A stretch of 15,161 bases of DNA from positions 1 to 15,161 of the forward strand of contig JADGHY010000022.1 of the NCBI GenBank assembly GCA_019683625.1, read 5' to 3'. This document shows positions 1 through 7,421 of this stretch, one piece after another (the stretch's first letter is position 1; the number at the start of each line of letters is the position of its first letter). The notes under the pieces were generated by a model. The model was given only the letters and a program-made list of their open reading frames with translations. It ran no database searches and was not told where the DNA came from. The DNA is from Thermoflavifilum sp. (GTDB lineage: Bacteria > Bacteroidota > Bacteroidia > Chitinophagales > Chitinophagaceae). A program made the translations under genes and the position numbers.

Positions 1-1
1 C

Positions 2-565
2 CCCTATATTCCCCTGAACAATGAAGGATATGCATTATTTAAGTATAAAAAGATTCGCTTACATCCCCTCGCAGAAACGGATATCGGTTGGGGACACGAC
101 ACCGCATCCCAGGGGAGAACAAGCTATGATGTGAATATAGCCCTGGGCGTCGAATATGCGATAGCATGGCATTTACATGCGGTGGACATTTCCTGCACGC
201 CCGCTTTGCTGGGCAATATGGGAACAAATTCTTATTTTTTCCTATCCCAGGCAGCACCTTACATTAGCCACAGCAAAGGATTTATCAAATATTTGAAAAA
301 TCCACATTATGCAGGCACAAAGGCAGCAAACGCCATCAGGCATATCGGAAACAACAACTTCATCGCAGATACTTCATCCACGAAAACGACTTCATCCGGG
401 CTAAATCGGATGGAATTCAACAACATAGCAGCTGGCGCCGAACTTAGCCTGTCCTGGCTTTCCTGGACTTTGCGCGGGGATCTGCAGGCTTTTCTGCCTG
501 TAGGAGCTGCTACTGATCATACCCTCAGCTGGTATGGTTCCCTGACCTGTGAATACGATTTTTAG
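2..565 (+). CDS. Probable outer-membrane beta-barrel protein, C-terminal part (5' end outside window)
   Basis: The reading frame is open from the first bases of the window to TAG at 563-565, giving at least 187 residues. A GTG at 131 could be taken as a start, but the frame is uninterrupted upstream of it and reads like protein (for example ETDIGWGHDT), so the gene almost certainly begins left of the window. The visible part has alternating hydrophobic/polar stretches rich in Tyr, Trp, Gly and Ser, such as AELSLSWLSWTLRGDL near the end. Its last residues are SLTCEYDF, and a terminal Phe is the usual signal for outer-membrane barrel insertion. No domain family is recognised. The barrel assignment is inferred from pattern only. 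It is separated from the next gene by 192 bp and is probably unrelated to it. Confidence 0.6.
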   Translation, partial: PYIPLNNEGYALFKYKKIRLHPLAETDIGWGHDTASQGRTSYDVNIALGVEYAIAWHLHAVDISCTPALLGNMGTNSYFFLSQAAPYISHSKGFIKYLKNPHYAGTKAANAIRHIGNNNFIADTSSTKTTSSGLNRMEFNNIAAGAELSLSWLSWTLRGDLQAFLPVGAATDHTLSWYGSLTCEYDF

Positions 566-592
566 GCAAGCCCCTTTATAAAACCTGCTCAG

Positions 593-737
593 GCATGGGA
601 ATTTGTGCATGGGATTTCCGATTTTTTGTAAAAAAATCTAAGCAAAGAGCCGCCTGGATATGCACCATTGATTTTCCCACACAACGTTGGATATGCGGCT
701 GAAACATTGCTGAAAATGTGCTAATTTGAGCGGATAT
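593..737. repeat. Short direct repeats in the intergenic region before the FadN-like gene
   Basis: The 192-bp gap between the barrel gene and the FadN-like gene holds several short direct repeats. GCATGGGA occurs at 593-600 and 607-614. TGGATATGC occurs at 655-663 and 688-696, exactly 33 bp apart, with a further GGATAT at 732-737. GCTGAAA occurs at 698-704 and 709-715, 11 bp apart. The 33- and 11-bp spacings are whole helical turns, which would suit a repeat-binding regulator, but the repeats are short and may be chance. No exact TAnnTTTG promoter element was found here. Confidence 0.3.
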
Positions 738-757
738 CACACAAATCATTTGCCGCT

Positions 758-3157
758 ATGAGAAAACGCATCCAACGAGTGGCCGTGCTGGGCGCAGGCG
801 TCATGGGCAGCCGCATTGCCTGTCATCTGGCTAATGCTGGCCTGCAGGTATGGTTGCTTGACATGGTACCCCCGGCCCTGAATGAAAAAGAAAAGCAACA
901 GGGACTAACAACGGAAAACCCCTCTTTTCGCAACCGCATTGTCCATGACGCGCTGCAAGCCGCCATCAAGTCGAAACCCTCACCCATCTTTCACCAAAAT
1001 GTACTGCAACGTATCCGCACGGGCAATTTTGAAGATGATCTGCCGCGCATTGCGGAATGTGACTGGATCATAGAAGCTGTTGTGGAACAACTGCCTGTTA
1101 AGCAATCTTTATTCGAAAGGGTTGAACAATACCGAAAGCCGGGGACTTATGTTTCCACAAATACTTCGGGCATTCCCATTCATCTGCTGGCCGAAGGCCG
1201 TTCATCCGATTTCCGCCAGCATTTCTGTGGCACCCATTTCTTTAATCCGCCCCGTTACCTGCCCTTGCTGGAAATCATCCCAGGCCCCGACACCCAGCCC
1301 GAAATGATTGAGGTGCTAAACCAGCTGGGCGACCGGGTGCTGGGCAAAACCACTGTTATCTGTAAGGATACGCCGGCATTTATTGCTAACCGCATCGGGG
1401 TATTTTCCATGATGCTGGTATTCCGCCTCATGGAACAGCAGGGCTGGAAAATTGAGGAAATCGACGCCCTCACGGGGCCCCTGATCGGGCATCCTAAGTC
1501 GGCCACGTTTCGCACGGCCGATGTGGTGGGCATAGATACCATGGTACACGTGGCCCGCGGGTTGTATGAAAACTGTCCGCACGACGAACAGCGAGACATC
1601 TTTCAGGTTCCGGGCTTCCTCCAGCAGATGGTCAGCAACCAACGCCTGGGCGACAAAACAGGAGCCGGTTTTTATAAAAAAACAAAATCTGCCGACGGAC
1701 AATCAGAAATTTTGGTATTGCGGCTCGATACCCAGGAATACACTCCCCGACAAAAATTCCAACATCCAGCCATAGAACAGGCTAAAAACATTGGCACCCT
1801 GACTGAACGCTTGCAGTTCTTGCACGGCCTGAAAGACCGGGTAGGTGAATTTTTCCGGCATTTTACCTATGGCTTGCTGGCTTATGTATCGCACCGCATT
1901 CCTGAGATTGCCGATGAGCTGTATAAAGTAGATGATGCCATGCGGGCAGGCTTTGGCTGGGAAATGGGGCCTTTCGAGATCTGGGAAGCCCTGGGTGTGG
2001 AACCCACCATCGCCGCTATGGAAGCCTTAGGGCTGAAGCCCGCTCCCTGGGTAAAGGACATGGTGAACAAAGGATGCAAGCAATTTTATGCCCGGGAAAA
2101 TGGACGGGTTCAGTATTACGACTTACAGGAACGCGGATACCGGCCGGTGCCGGGAAGCCAGGAGCTTATCTTGCTGCGCAACTTCAGCCAGCAGGTGTTG
2201 TGGCAAAATGCCGGCACCACCCTTTATCATGTGGGCGACGGCGTGCTTAACCTGGCCATCCATACCAAAATGAATACCATTGGCAGCGAGGTAATCCAAG
2301 GCATCCAGAAAGCCCTTGAATGGGCAGAGGCTCATTACGAGGGATTGGTAATCGGACAAGAAGCGCCTAATTTTTCAGCCGGCGCCAACGTGGCATTGAT
2401 TCTTACGTTGGCGCTTGAGCAGGAATGGGATGAACTTGCCGCGGCAGTGCAGGCCTTCCAACAAACCAGCCTCCACATCCGCTATGCGCCCGTGCCTGTA
2501 ATCGTGGCTGCCCGCGGCCTTACCCTGGGTGGCGGATGCGAGTTTTGCCTCCATGCCGATGCCGTGCAAGCCCATGCGGAAACTTATATGGGCCTGGTAG
2601 AAGTGGGTGTGGGCCTCATACCCGCCGGTGGCGGCACAAAAGAAATGACCTATAGGGCCAGCATAGCCTATCGCCAGGGTGAAATAGACCTGCCTAAACT
2701 TCAGGAAAGATTTCTGACCGTTGCTATGGCAAAAGTGTCTGCCTCTGCAGCCGAAGCTTTTGACCTCCAACTTTTAAGACCAGGACATGACCAGGTGACC
2801 ATGAATGCCAACCGCTTGTTGGCCGAAGCCAAACAACGGGTGCTGGAGATGGCCAGAAGAGGCTATGTGCCTCCCACCCCGCCACGCATTAAAGTGCTCG
2901 GACGCGAAGCGCTGGGCCTTTTCCTTACCGGTATCTACGCTATGCAGGAAGGCCAATACATCAGCGAACATGATGCAAAGGTGGCCAAAAAGCTGGCTTA
3001 TGTGATGAGCGGCGGCGACCTGAGCGAGGCCACGGAAGTAACAGAGCAATATCTGCTGGACCTGGAACGGGAAGCTTTTCTTTCCCTTTGTGGCGAAGCT
3101 AAAACCCTGGAACGACTGCAAAGCGTGCTGAAACATGGCCGGCCGGTGAGAAATTAA
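758..3157 (+). CDS. Bifunctional 3-hydroxyacyl-CoA dehydrogenase / enoyl-CoA hydratase (FadN-like)
   Basis: A 799-residue enzyme of fatty-acid beta-oxidation that would hydrate 2-enoyl-CoA and oxidise 3-hydroxyacyl-CoA with NAD+. The dehydrogenase is N-terminal: the Rossmann glycine motif GAGVMG is at 12-17, the catalytic His/Glu pair corresponds to H160 (in GTHFFNP) and E172, and N211 sits in FIANR. A second dehydrogenase C-terminal domain lies around 360-460 (VDDAMRAGFGWEMGPFE). The crotonase domain follows from about 490; both catalytic glutamates are present, E595 in GGGCE and E615 in MGLVE. Dehydrogenase-before-hydratase order and the length match Bacillus FadN (about 790 aa), not E. coli FadB, where the order is reversed. 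In many Bacteroidota this gene travels with a thiolase and an acyl-CoA dehydrogenase; neither is in this window. The ATG at 758 starts directly before the Rossmann strand, so the start is likely right. Confidence 0.93.
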   Translation: MRKRIQRVAVLGAGVMGSRIACHLANAGLQVWLLDMVPPALNEKEKQQGLTTENPSFRNRIVHDALQAAIKSKPSPIFHQNVLQRIRTGNFEDDLPRIAECDWIIEAVVEQLPVKQSLFERVEQYRKPGTYVSTNTSGIPIHLLAEGRSSDFRQHFCGTHFFNPPRYLPLLEIIPGPDTQPEMIEVLNQLGDRVLGKTTVICKDTPAFIANRIGVFSMMLVFRLMEQQGWKIEEIDALTGPLIGHPKSATFRTADVVGIDTMVHVARGLYENCPHDEQRDIFQVPGFLQQMVSNQRLGDKTGAGFYKKTKSADGQSEILVLRLDTQEYTPRQKFQHPAIEQAKNIGTLTERLQFLHGLKDRVGEFFRHFTYGLLAYVSHRIPEIADELYKVDDAMRAGFGWEMGPFEIWEALGVEPTIAAMEALGLKPAPWVKDMVNKGCKQFYARENGRVQYYDLQERGYRPVPGSQELILLRNFSQQVLWQNAGTTLYHVGDGVLNLAIHTKMNTIGSEVIQGIQKALEWAEAHYEGLVIGQEAPNFSAGANVALILTLALEQEWDELAAAVQAFQQTSLHIRYAPVPVIVAARGLTLGGGCEFCLHADAVQAHAETYMGLVEVGVGLIPAGGGTKEMTYRASIAYRQGEIDLPKLQERFLTVAMAKVSASAAEAFDLQLLRPGHDQVTMNANRLLAEAKQRVLEMARRGYVPPTPPRIKVLGREALGLFLTGIYAMQEGQYISEHDAKVAKKLAYVMSGGDLSEATEVTEQYLLDLEREAFLSLCGEAKTLERLQSVLKHGRPVRN

Positions 3158-3205
3158 TCTCTCCCCTTGGGCAGCTATGCCTATCTTCGCATGTCGATAT
3201 ATCGT

Positions 3206-4003
3206 ATGGCGCAAAAATCCACAGAGGAAAAAATTATTTTGGTAACCAATGATGACGGCATCACCGCTCCTGGCTTGCGCCATCTGGTGGAGGCCGTGAA
3301 ACCGCTGGGCAAGGTGATTGTCGTCGCTCCCGACAGCCCCCAGTCGGGCATGGGACATGCAATCACCATCGGCGTGCCCCTGCGCCTCTACGCCGTTAAC
3401 CTGTTTGAAGGTATTGAAGCCTACCAAAGCTCGGGCACACCGGTCGACTGCGTGAAGCTGGCCAAGGATAAAATCCTGCACCGGGCACCCGACATTTGCC
3501 TGAGCGGCATCAACCACGGCGCCAACCATTCCATCAACGTCATTTATTCAGGCACCATGAGTGCAGCTATGGAAGCCGCTATCGAAGGCATTCCTTCCAT
3601 CGGATTCTCCTTGCTCGACTACCGTTTTGATGCCGACTTTACTGCTGCCCGGCAAGTGGCTTATATGCTCACCCAACAAATGTTACTTACACCCAATCTG
3701 CCCAAAGGCGCTTTGCTGAACGTGAACATCCCCGCCCTACCTGCATCGCAGCTGAAAGGAATCAAAATCTGCCGGCAGGCTTATGCTAAATGGGTGGAAG
3801 AATTTGACGAACGGCGCGACCCTAGAGGTGAAAAATATTACTGGCTCACAGGACGCTTTCAAAACCTGGATCATGGTACCGATACAGATGTATGGGCCCT
3901 GGAAAACGGATACGTATCGGTGGTGCCTACCCATTTTGACCTGACCCATTATGCCTTGAAGGATTTTCTGCAGCAGCACTGGAATCTTCATCTCAAAATC
4001 TGA
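3206..4003 (+). CDS. surE: 5'/3'-nucleotidase SurE
   Basis: SurE is a metal-dependent phosphatase that removes phosphate from nucleoside monophosphates and is linked to stress and stationary-phase survival. From the chosen start the protein is 265 residues. The metal-binding motif NDDG is at 15-18, the Ser loop APDSPQSGMGHAIT is at 41-54, SGTPVDC at 76-82, and SGINHGAN (metal Asn) at 100-107 followed by YSGTMSAAMEA. All are hallmarks of the family. The frame is open back to a TTG at 3167, with ATGs at 3191 and 3206. I chose 3206 because family members begin only a few residues before the first strand, and because a one-mismatch -7 element (TATCTTCG, 3182-3189) would place the transcript start near 3195. 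The gene follows the FadN-like gene by 48 bp and precedes lpxB by 7 bp, so surE-lpxB are probably co-transcribed. Confidence 0.94.
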   Translation: MAQKSTEEKIILVTNDDGITAPGLRHLVEAVKPLGKVIVVAPDSPQSGMGHAITIGVPLRLYAVNLFEGIEAYQSSGTPVDCVKLAKDKILHRAPDICLSGINHGANHSINVIYSGTMSAAMEAAIEGIPSIGFSLLDYRFDADFTAARQVAYMLTQQMLLTPNLPKGALLNVNIPALPASQLKGIKICRQAYAKWVEEFDERRDPRGEKYYWLTGRFQNLDHGTDTDVWALENGYVSVVPTHFDLTHYALKDFLQQHWNLHLKI

Positions 4004-4010
4004 CATCAGG

Positions 4011-5138
4011 GTGAAATACTACATCATAGCCGGTGAACCATCAGGCGATTTGCATGGCAGCCGCCTCATCCGGGAGCTCAGGCAAATAGATCCCCAGGCT
4101 CAGATTCGCTGCTGGGGCGGAAACCTCATGGCCGAAGCCGGAGGTGAACTGGTTCGCCACTACCGCGATCTGGCCTTCATGGGCTTTGCCGAAGTGGTGC
4201 GCCATCTGGGAAAAATCCTCGGCCATTTCCGCTTTGCCCGACGGGATATCCGAAGGTTTCAACCCGACGTCGTGATTTTCATCGACTATCCCGGATTTAA
4301 TCTGCGGATGGCCCGATGGGCACACCGCCATGGTTTCCGGACCGTATATTATATTTCTCCTCAGGTATGGGCCTGGAAACAAAAGCGGGTGCATATCATC
4401 CAGCAATGTGTGGATCGCATGCTGGTGATCCTGCCTTTTGAAGCAGCCTTCTATCGGCAATTTGGGTATGAGGTGCAGTATGTGGGCCACCCGCTGGTAC
4501 AGGTGGTACGGGAAGCCCGTACACATGCCCGGCAAATATTCGACACTTCCAGGCCTGTGATTGCGCTTTTGCCCGGCAGCCGACCCCAGGAGGTGAAGCG
4601 AATGCTCCCAGAAATGCTTCGCGTGACCCGACATTTTCCACACTATCAGTTTGTCGTTGCCCAGGCTCCCTCCATCCCGGATCTCAGCAGATGGTACGAC
4701 CCCAATCGATATCCGAATGTGTTGCTGGCCAGCGGAGTGACATACGATTTGCTTGCCCAGGCTTCGGCCGCACTGGTCACCTCCGGAACGGCCACGCTGG
4801 AAACAGCCCTGTTTGGCGTGCCCGAAGGCGTATGCTATAAAAGCACCTGGATATCCTACCGGCTGGCCCGCTATTTCATTCGTGTGCCCTACATTTCACT
4901 GGTCAATTTAATCATGGATCAAAAGGTGGTGGAAGAATACGTCCAACATCAGGTCAATGAAAAAAACCTTACCCGGCTGCTCGACAGGCTGCTGCACGAC
5001 GAAGATTATATCGCCCAGATAAAGGCCGCCTACGCCCAGTTATGGAAAAAATTAGATCAGGGAAATGCAGCACAGCGGGCCGCCCTGGCCATTGTGGAGT
5101 TTATAAAAAATGCTTCACCAGCCGCACCAGCAGAATAA
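4011..5138 (+). CDS. lpxB: Lipid-A-disaccharide synthase LpxB
   Basis: LpxB is a peripheral membrane glycosyltransferase (family GT19) that joins UDP-2,3-diacylglucosamine and lipid X to make the disaccharide backbone of lipid A. The 375-residue length is typical. Motifs in order: AGEPSGDLHG (7-16), MGFAEV (57-62), FIDYPGFNLR (90-99), YISPQVWAWK (114-123), VGHP (158-161), LPGSRPQEV (187-195), and the nucleotide-sugar-binding TSGTATLETALFG (257-269). The start is a GTG, immediately before the first beta strand KYYIIAGEP; no ATG is available nearby. It lies 7 bp after surE. The last 38 bp overlap, on the opposite strand, the 3' end of a small membrane protein gene. The tail after about residue 366 (KNASPAAPAE) is low-complexity and may be unconstrained except by that overlap. 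Confidence 0.96.
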   Translation: MKYYIIAGEPSGDLHGSRLIRELRQIDPQAQIRCWGGNLMAEAGGELVRHYRDLAFMGFAEVVRHLGKILGHFRFARRDIRRFQPDVVIFIDYPGFNLRMARWAHRHGFRTVYYISPQVWAWKQKRVHIIQQCVDRMLVILPFEAAFYRQFGYEVQYVGHPLVQVVREARTHARQIFDTSRPVIALLPGSRPQEVKRMLPEMLRVTRHFPHYQFVVAQAPSIPDLSRWYDPNRYPNVLLASGVTYDLLAQASAALVTSGTATLETALFGVPEGVCYKSTWISYRLARYFIRVPYISLVNLIMDQKVVEEYVQHQVNEKNLTRLLDRLLHDEDYIAQIKAAYAQLWKKLDQGNAAQRAALAIVEFIKNASPAAPAE

Positions 5139-5274
5139 TCACCGCTATCAAAAACAGCATGATGGAGATGCGGTTCATACTATGCATCAGAAAGATATTG
5201 GTATTGTGCGGCGCCTGAGGATCCCGCTTGCGCAGGTATAAATAGCGGAGAATCTGTTGCCAGATGCTTTTCAT
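5101..5274 (-). CDS. Small single-helix membrane protein, 57 aa (DUF6728-like)
   Basis: An ATG at 5274-5272 opens a frame of 57 codons ending in TAA at 5103-5101. The product starts MKSIWQQILRYLYLRKRD, a basic amphipathic segment, then MHSMNRISIM leads into one hydrophobic helix at about 37-52 (LFLIAVIILLV), and the end is basic (RLVKHFL). The layout of basic N-terminus plus one C-terminal helix suggests a small inner-membrane protein with its N-terminus inside. It resembles, from memory, a short conserved Bacteroidota family annotated DUF6728; function unknown. Support for a real gene: good codon use, coherent topology, and a perfect TAnnTTTG promoter element 18 bp upstream (5293-5300, minus). 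It converges with lpxB and overlaps its last 38 bp. Confidence 0.78.
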   Translation of the reverse strand: MKSIWQQILRYLYLRKRDPQAPHNTNIFLMHSMNRISIMLFLIAVIILLVRLVKHFL

Positions 5275-5292
5275 CCTGTGTCAATGTTCCAG

Positions 5293-5300
5293 CAAAGATA
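5293..5300 (-). promoter_or_regulatory. -7 promoter element of the 57-aa membrane protein gene
   Basis: Read on the minus strand this is TATCTTTG, an exact match to the Bacteroidota -7 consensus TAnnTTTG. It lies 18 bp before the ATG, giving a short leader of about 10 nt, as is common in this phylum. A -33 TTG at the expected distance is not seen. It is part of an 11-bp inverted repeat shared with the tRNA-Ala promoter. Confidence 0.6.
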
Positions 5301-5362
5301 AGCCACCCGGTGTACTGCTTTTTATCCTGTTGAAGCAACCGCTATGAATGTTTGGAAAACCT

Positions 5363-5370
5363 TATCTTTG
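5363..5370 (+). promoter_or_regulatory. -7 promoter element of tRNA-Ala
   Basis: TATCTTTG matches the Bacteroidota -7 consensus TAnnTTTG exactly. It ends 10 bp before the first base of the tRNA, so transcription would start about 5 nt upstream of the mature 5' end. The nearest TTG upstream (5330-5332) is about 30 bp away, longer than the usual -33/-7 spacing, so the -33 box is uncertain. Confidence 0.65.
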
Positions 5371-5380
5371 CACCCTGCAT

Positions 5381-5457
5381 GGGGGTTTAGCTCAGCTGGC
5401 TAGAGCGTTTGCATGGCATGCAAAAGGTCACCGGTTCGAGTCCGGTAACCTCCACCA
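5381..5457 (+). tRNA. tRNA-Ala (anticodon GGC), CCA encoded
   Basis: The 77-nt sequence folds into a standard cloverleaf. The acceptor stem GGGGGTT pairs with AACCTCC and includes a G3-U70 wobble pair, the identity element for alanyl-tRNA synthetase. The D arm is GCTC/GAGC. The anticodon stem TTTGC/GCAAA holds the loop ATGGCAT, with anticodon GGC reading GCC (and GCU by wobble). The T arm is ACCGG-TTCGAGT-CCGGT. The discriminator A and CCA are encoded at 5454-5457. Confidence 0.97.
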
Positions 5458-5503
5458 CTCCCTCCTCGTTATCTTCCGCTGATGTTGCAAGCTGCACTTG
5501 GGT

Positions 5504-5511
5504 TAACTTTA
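5504..5511 (+). promoter_or_regulatory. Possible -7 element of the POTRA-barrel gene
   Basis: TAACTTTA differs from TAnnTTTG at one position. It ends 20 bp before the ATG at 5532, a normal distance for this phylum, and supports that ATG as the start. Read-through from the tRNA gene is the alternative. Confidence 0.25.
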
Positions 5512-5531
5512 CTTCCTGTCAGCCTTGCGTC

Positions 5532-7418
5532 ATGTATCCACGGATTGCCTGGATTTTTATGGGTATGTCGGTGATGGGGCTTGCCTGCATCAGAGCGGCC
5601 CTGGCTACTCCATATTTCCTCGCGCACTTGCCAGCCCAGCAGATACATTCGCACGATAGCATCCCCCCAAACCCCACGCTGCTGCAAAAAATCGGGACGC
5701 AGGTAGATTCTTTGCTGAGCCGCAGTTACCGCGACTCTCTGCTTAACCGGATCACCCGGGCACATATGCCCCCTCCGCAACATAGCCTCTCGTTTTCTAA
5801 CCGCCAACAGGTTTTTCAACCTTATCAGGGACGGGTCATCCGCAACATCGAGATGGTGGAAATTCCCGTCTTTGGCCCCCGCACGTTAAACGATACCAAT
5901 TCTTATCAACATATCCGTCTTATCCGCATCGCCAACCGGCTTCATACCCCCACACGCATCTCTTTCATCCGCCGGGCCCTGTTTTTCCAACCCGGCGACC
6001 GGGTGGATGCCCAGCTACTGGCCGACAACGAACGCTACCTGCGCAATAGCCCTCCTATTGAAGATGCCCAAATCAACTTAATTCCTGTATCCGGCGATTC
6101 GGTTGACGTAGAAATCCGCACCAAAGACGTGTTTGAATATGGCGGAAACATTAACCGGCTGGATCCTACACAGTTTGAAGGGAATATATTTGATAAAAAT
6201 ATCCTGGGCAGCGGACAGGGCCTGGAGGCCGGCCTGGCTTGGCATAACGATTATACCCCTCACTGGTACGGTGAATGGAGCTACACCAACTGGAATCTGG
6301 GACATAGTTTTGCTACATTAACTGCGGGCTATACCCAGCTAAACCATCAACCTACCATCGATACCGGCGTATACGAAGATGCCTGGTTTGTGCAAATAAA
6401 CCGGCCCCTGTATAGCTTCTACACCCGCTTCACGGGGGGACTGTCTCTTGCTTATCACCGCAGCCTGAACATCCACCAATGGCCCGACAGCCTGTTTAGG
6501 AACTATCAGTATGGCGTGGGAGACCTGTGGCTGGGATATAATTTCACCCAACCTGTTTTCCAGGACCACTGGCATCTGGCAGCCCTGATGCGGCAATATA
6601 ATATTTTCTTTACCCGAAAGCCTGATGCGCCGCAATTGGCTACCGATCCATTTTACCATAACAGAAGATATTTGCTGGGCCAACTGGTGCTGTATCGCCA
6701 GCATTATGTGGTCACCCATTACTTGTTTGGCTTCGGGCGTACAGAAGATATTCCTATCGGATGGCAACTGGGGCTAAGCACGGCAACAGAAACCTATGCC
6801 AGCCTCAAGCGTCAGTACACCGGCTTTCAACTCGAAAGCTTTCAGGAAACAAAACTGCATGGCCTCTGGCATGGCCTGCTCGAGCTCAGCAGCTTCTGGC
6901 ACCAAGGTTCACAGGATGCCATCATCCACGCAGCAGGCGAGTATTACAGTCGCTACCTGCCGCTGGGCCGGGGCGGGTGGCGCATATTTTCCGGATTCGA
7001 CCTGCTTGCCTCCCCCAACCCTTATTTCAACAAACCCTTAAATATCAATTATCCGCACGGTTTTGAAGGGTATAAAAACACCAAGCTGAATGGCTATCAC
7101 CGGTTGAATACCTACGTAGAATGGCGCTATTACGCCCCTATTCGCATCTACGGATTTGGCTTCACCTGCTATGCCCAATGGCAGGGCGCCACTTTAGGGG
7201 AAACCCAATTGTGGGGAAACCGCTTTTACAATGCTATCTCCTGGGGCGGATTAATCCGTAACGAAAACCTCCCTGTCAATACCCTGAGTATCAGCGCAAG
7301 CTATTACCCCGCTGCTCCGCCGGGAGTGAAAAAATGGATGGTACAGATAACCACTATTGCCGATATCCGGTTTAACATCTACGCGCTGCACGAGCCTTCA
7401 CTCATCAATTTTGAATAG
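5532..7418 (+). CDS. Outer-membrane protein with POTRA-like segment and C-terminal beta-barrel (Omp85/BamA-TamA-like)
   Basis: A 628-residue protein from the chosen ATG. It opens with a signal peptide (MYPRIAWIFMGMSVMGLA..., probable cleavage near residue 25). The open frame continues upstream into the tRNA, so longer calls starting at 5409 are artefacts; an ATG at 5559 is an alternative. Residues 100-115 (GRVIRNIEMVEIPVFG) and about 142-199 (TRISFIRRALFFQPGD ... VDVEIRTKDVF) have the strand-helix-helix-strand look of a POTRA domain, with the typical GD before the helices and LRNSPPIEDAQI. From about 200 to the end are many aromatic-rich alternating strands (GEWSYTNWNLGHSF, YVEWRYYAPIRIYGFGF), consistent with a 16-strand-size barrel. 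Family members insert or translocate proteins or lipids at the outer membrane. With only one or two POTRA-like units this is not canonical BamA. Its substrate is unknown. The stop codon is 3 bp from that of the convergent cytochrome gene. Confidence 0.8.
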   Translation: MYPRIAWIFMGMSVMGLACIRAALATPYFLAHLPAQQIHSHDSIPPNPTLLQKIGTQVDSLLSRSYRDSLLNRITRAHMPPPQHSLSFSNRQQVFQPYQGRVIRNIEMVEIPVFGPRTLNDTNSYQHIRLIRIANRLHTPTRISFIRRALFFQPGDRVDAQLLADNERYLRNSPPIEDAQINLIPVSGDSVDVEIRTKDVFEYGGNINRLDPTQFEGNIFDKNILGSGQGLEAGLAWHNDYTPHWYGEWSYTNWNLGHSFATLTAGYTQLNHQPTIDTGVYEDAWFVQINRPLYSFYTRFTGGLSLAYHRSLNIHQWPDSLFRNYQYGVGDLWLGYNFTQPVFQDHWHLAALMRQYNIFFTRKPDAPQLATDPFYHNRRYLLGQLVLYRQHYVVTHYLFGFGRTEDIPIGWQLGLSTATETYASLKRQYTGFQLESFQETKLHGLWHGLLELSSFWHQGSQDAIIHAAGEYYSRYLPLGRGGWRIFSGFDLLASPNPYFNKPLNINYPHGFEGYKNTKLNGYHRLNTYVEWRYYAPIRIYGFGFTCYAQWQGATLGETQLWGNRFYNAISWGGLIRNENLPVNTLSISASYYPAAPPGVKKWMVQITTIADIRFNIYALHEPSLINFE

Positions 7419-7421
7419 ATA

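Noticed and set aside
620..638. A/T hairpin (GATTTTTT, GTA loop, AAAAAATC) after the first gene as an intrinsic terminator
   Set aside because: The stem has only A/T pairs apart from the outermost pair and no separate U-tract, so it would be weak; not called as a terminator.
2774..3529. 251-codon open frame on the minus strand
   Set aside because: It runs antisense across the end of the FadN-like gene and the first part of surE, has a His/Gln-rich composition with no recognisable motif, and both sense genes are certain.
4041..4643. 200-codon open frame on the minus strand
   Set aside because: Entirely antisense within lpxB, with no family motif; a mirror of the high-GC codon usage of lpxB.
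5381..5457. tRNA gene as an attachment site for an integrated element
   Set aside because: No integrase gene, no repeat of the tRNA 3' end downstream, and the neighbouring genes are ordinary chromosomal genes.
5409..5531. N-terminal extension of the POTRA-barrel protein starting inside the tRNA gene
   Set aside because: The extra 41 codons begin within tRNA-Ala and hide the signal peptide that starts at 5532; the open frame there is incidental.
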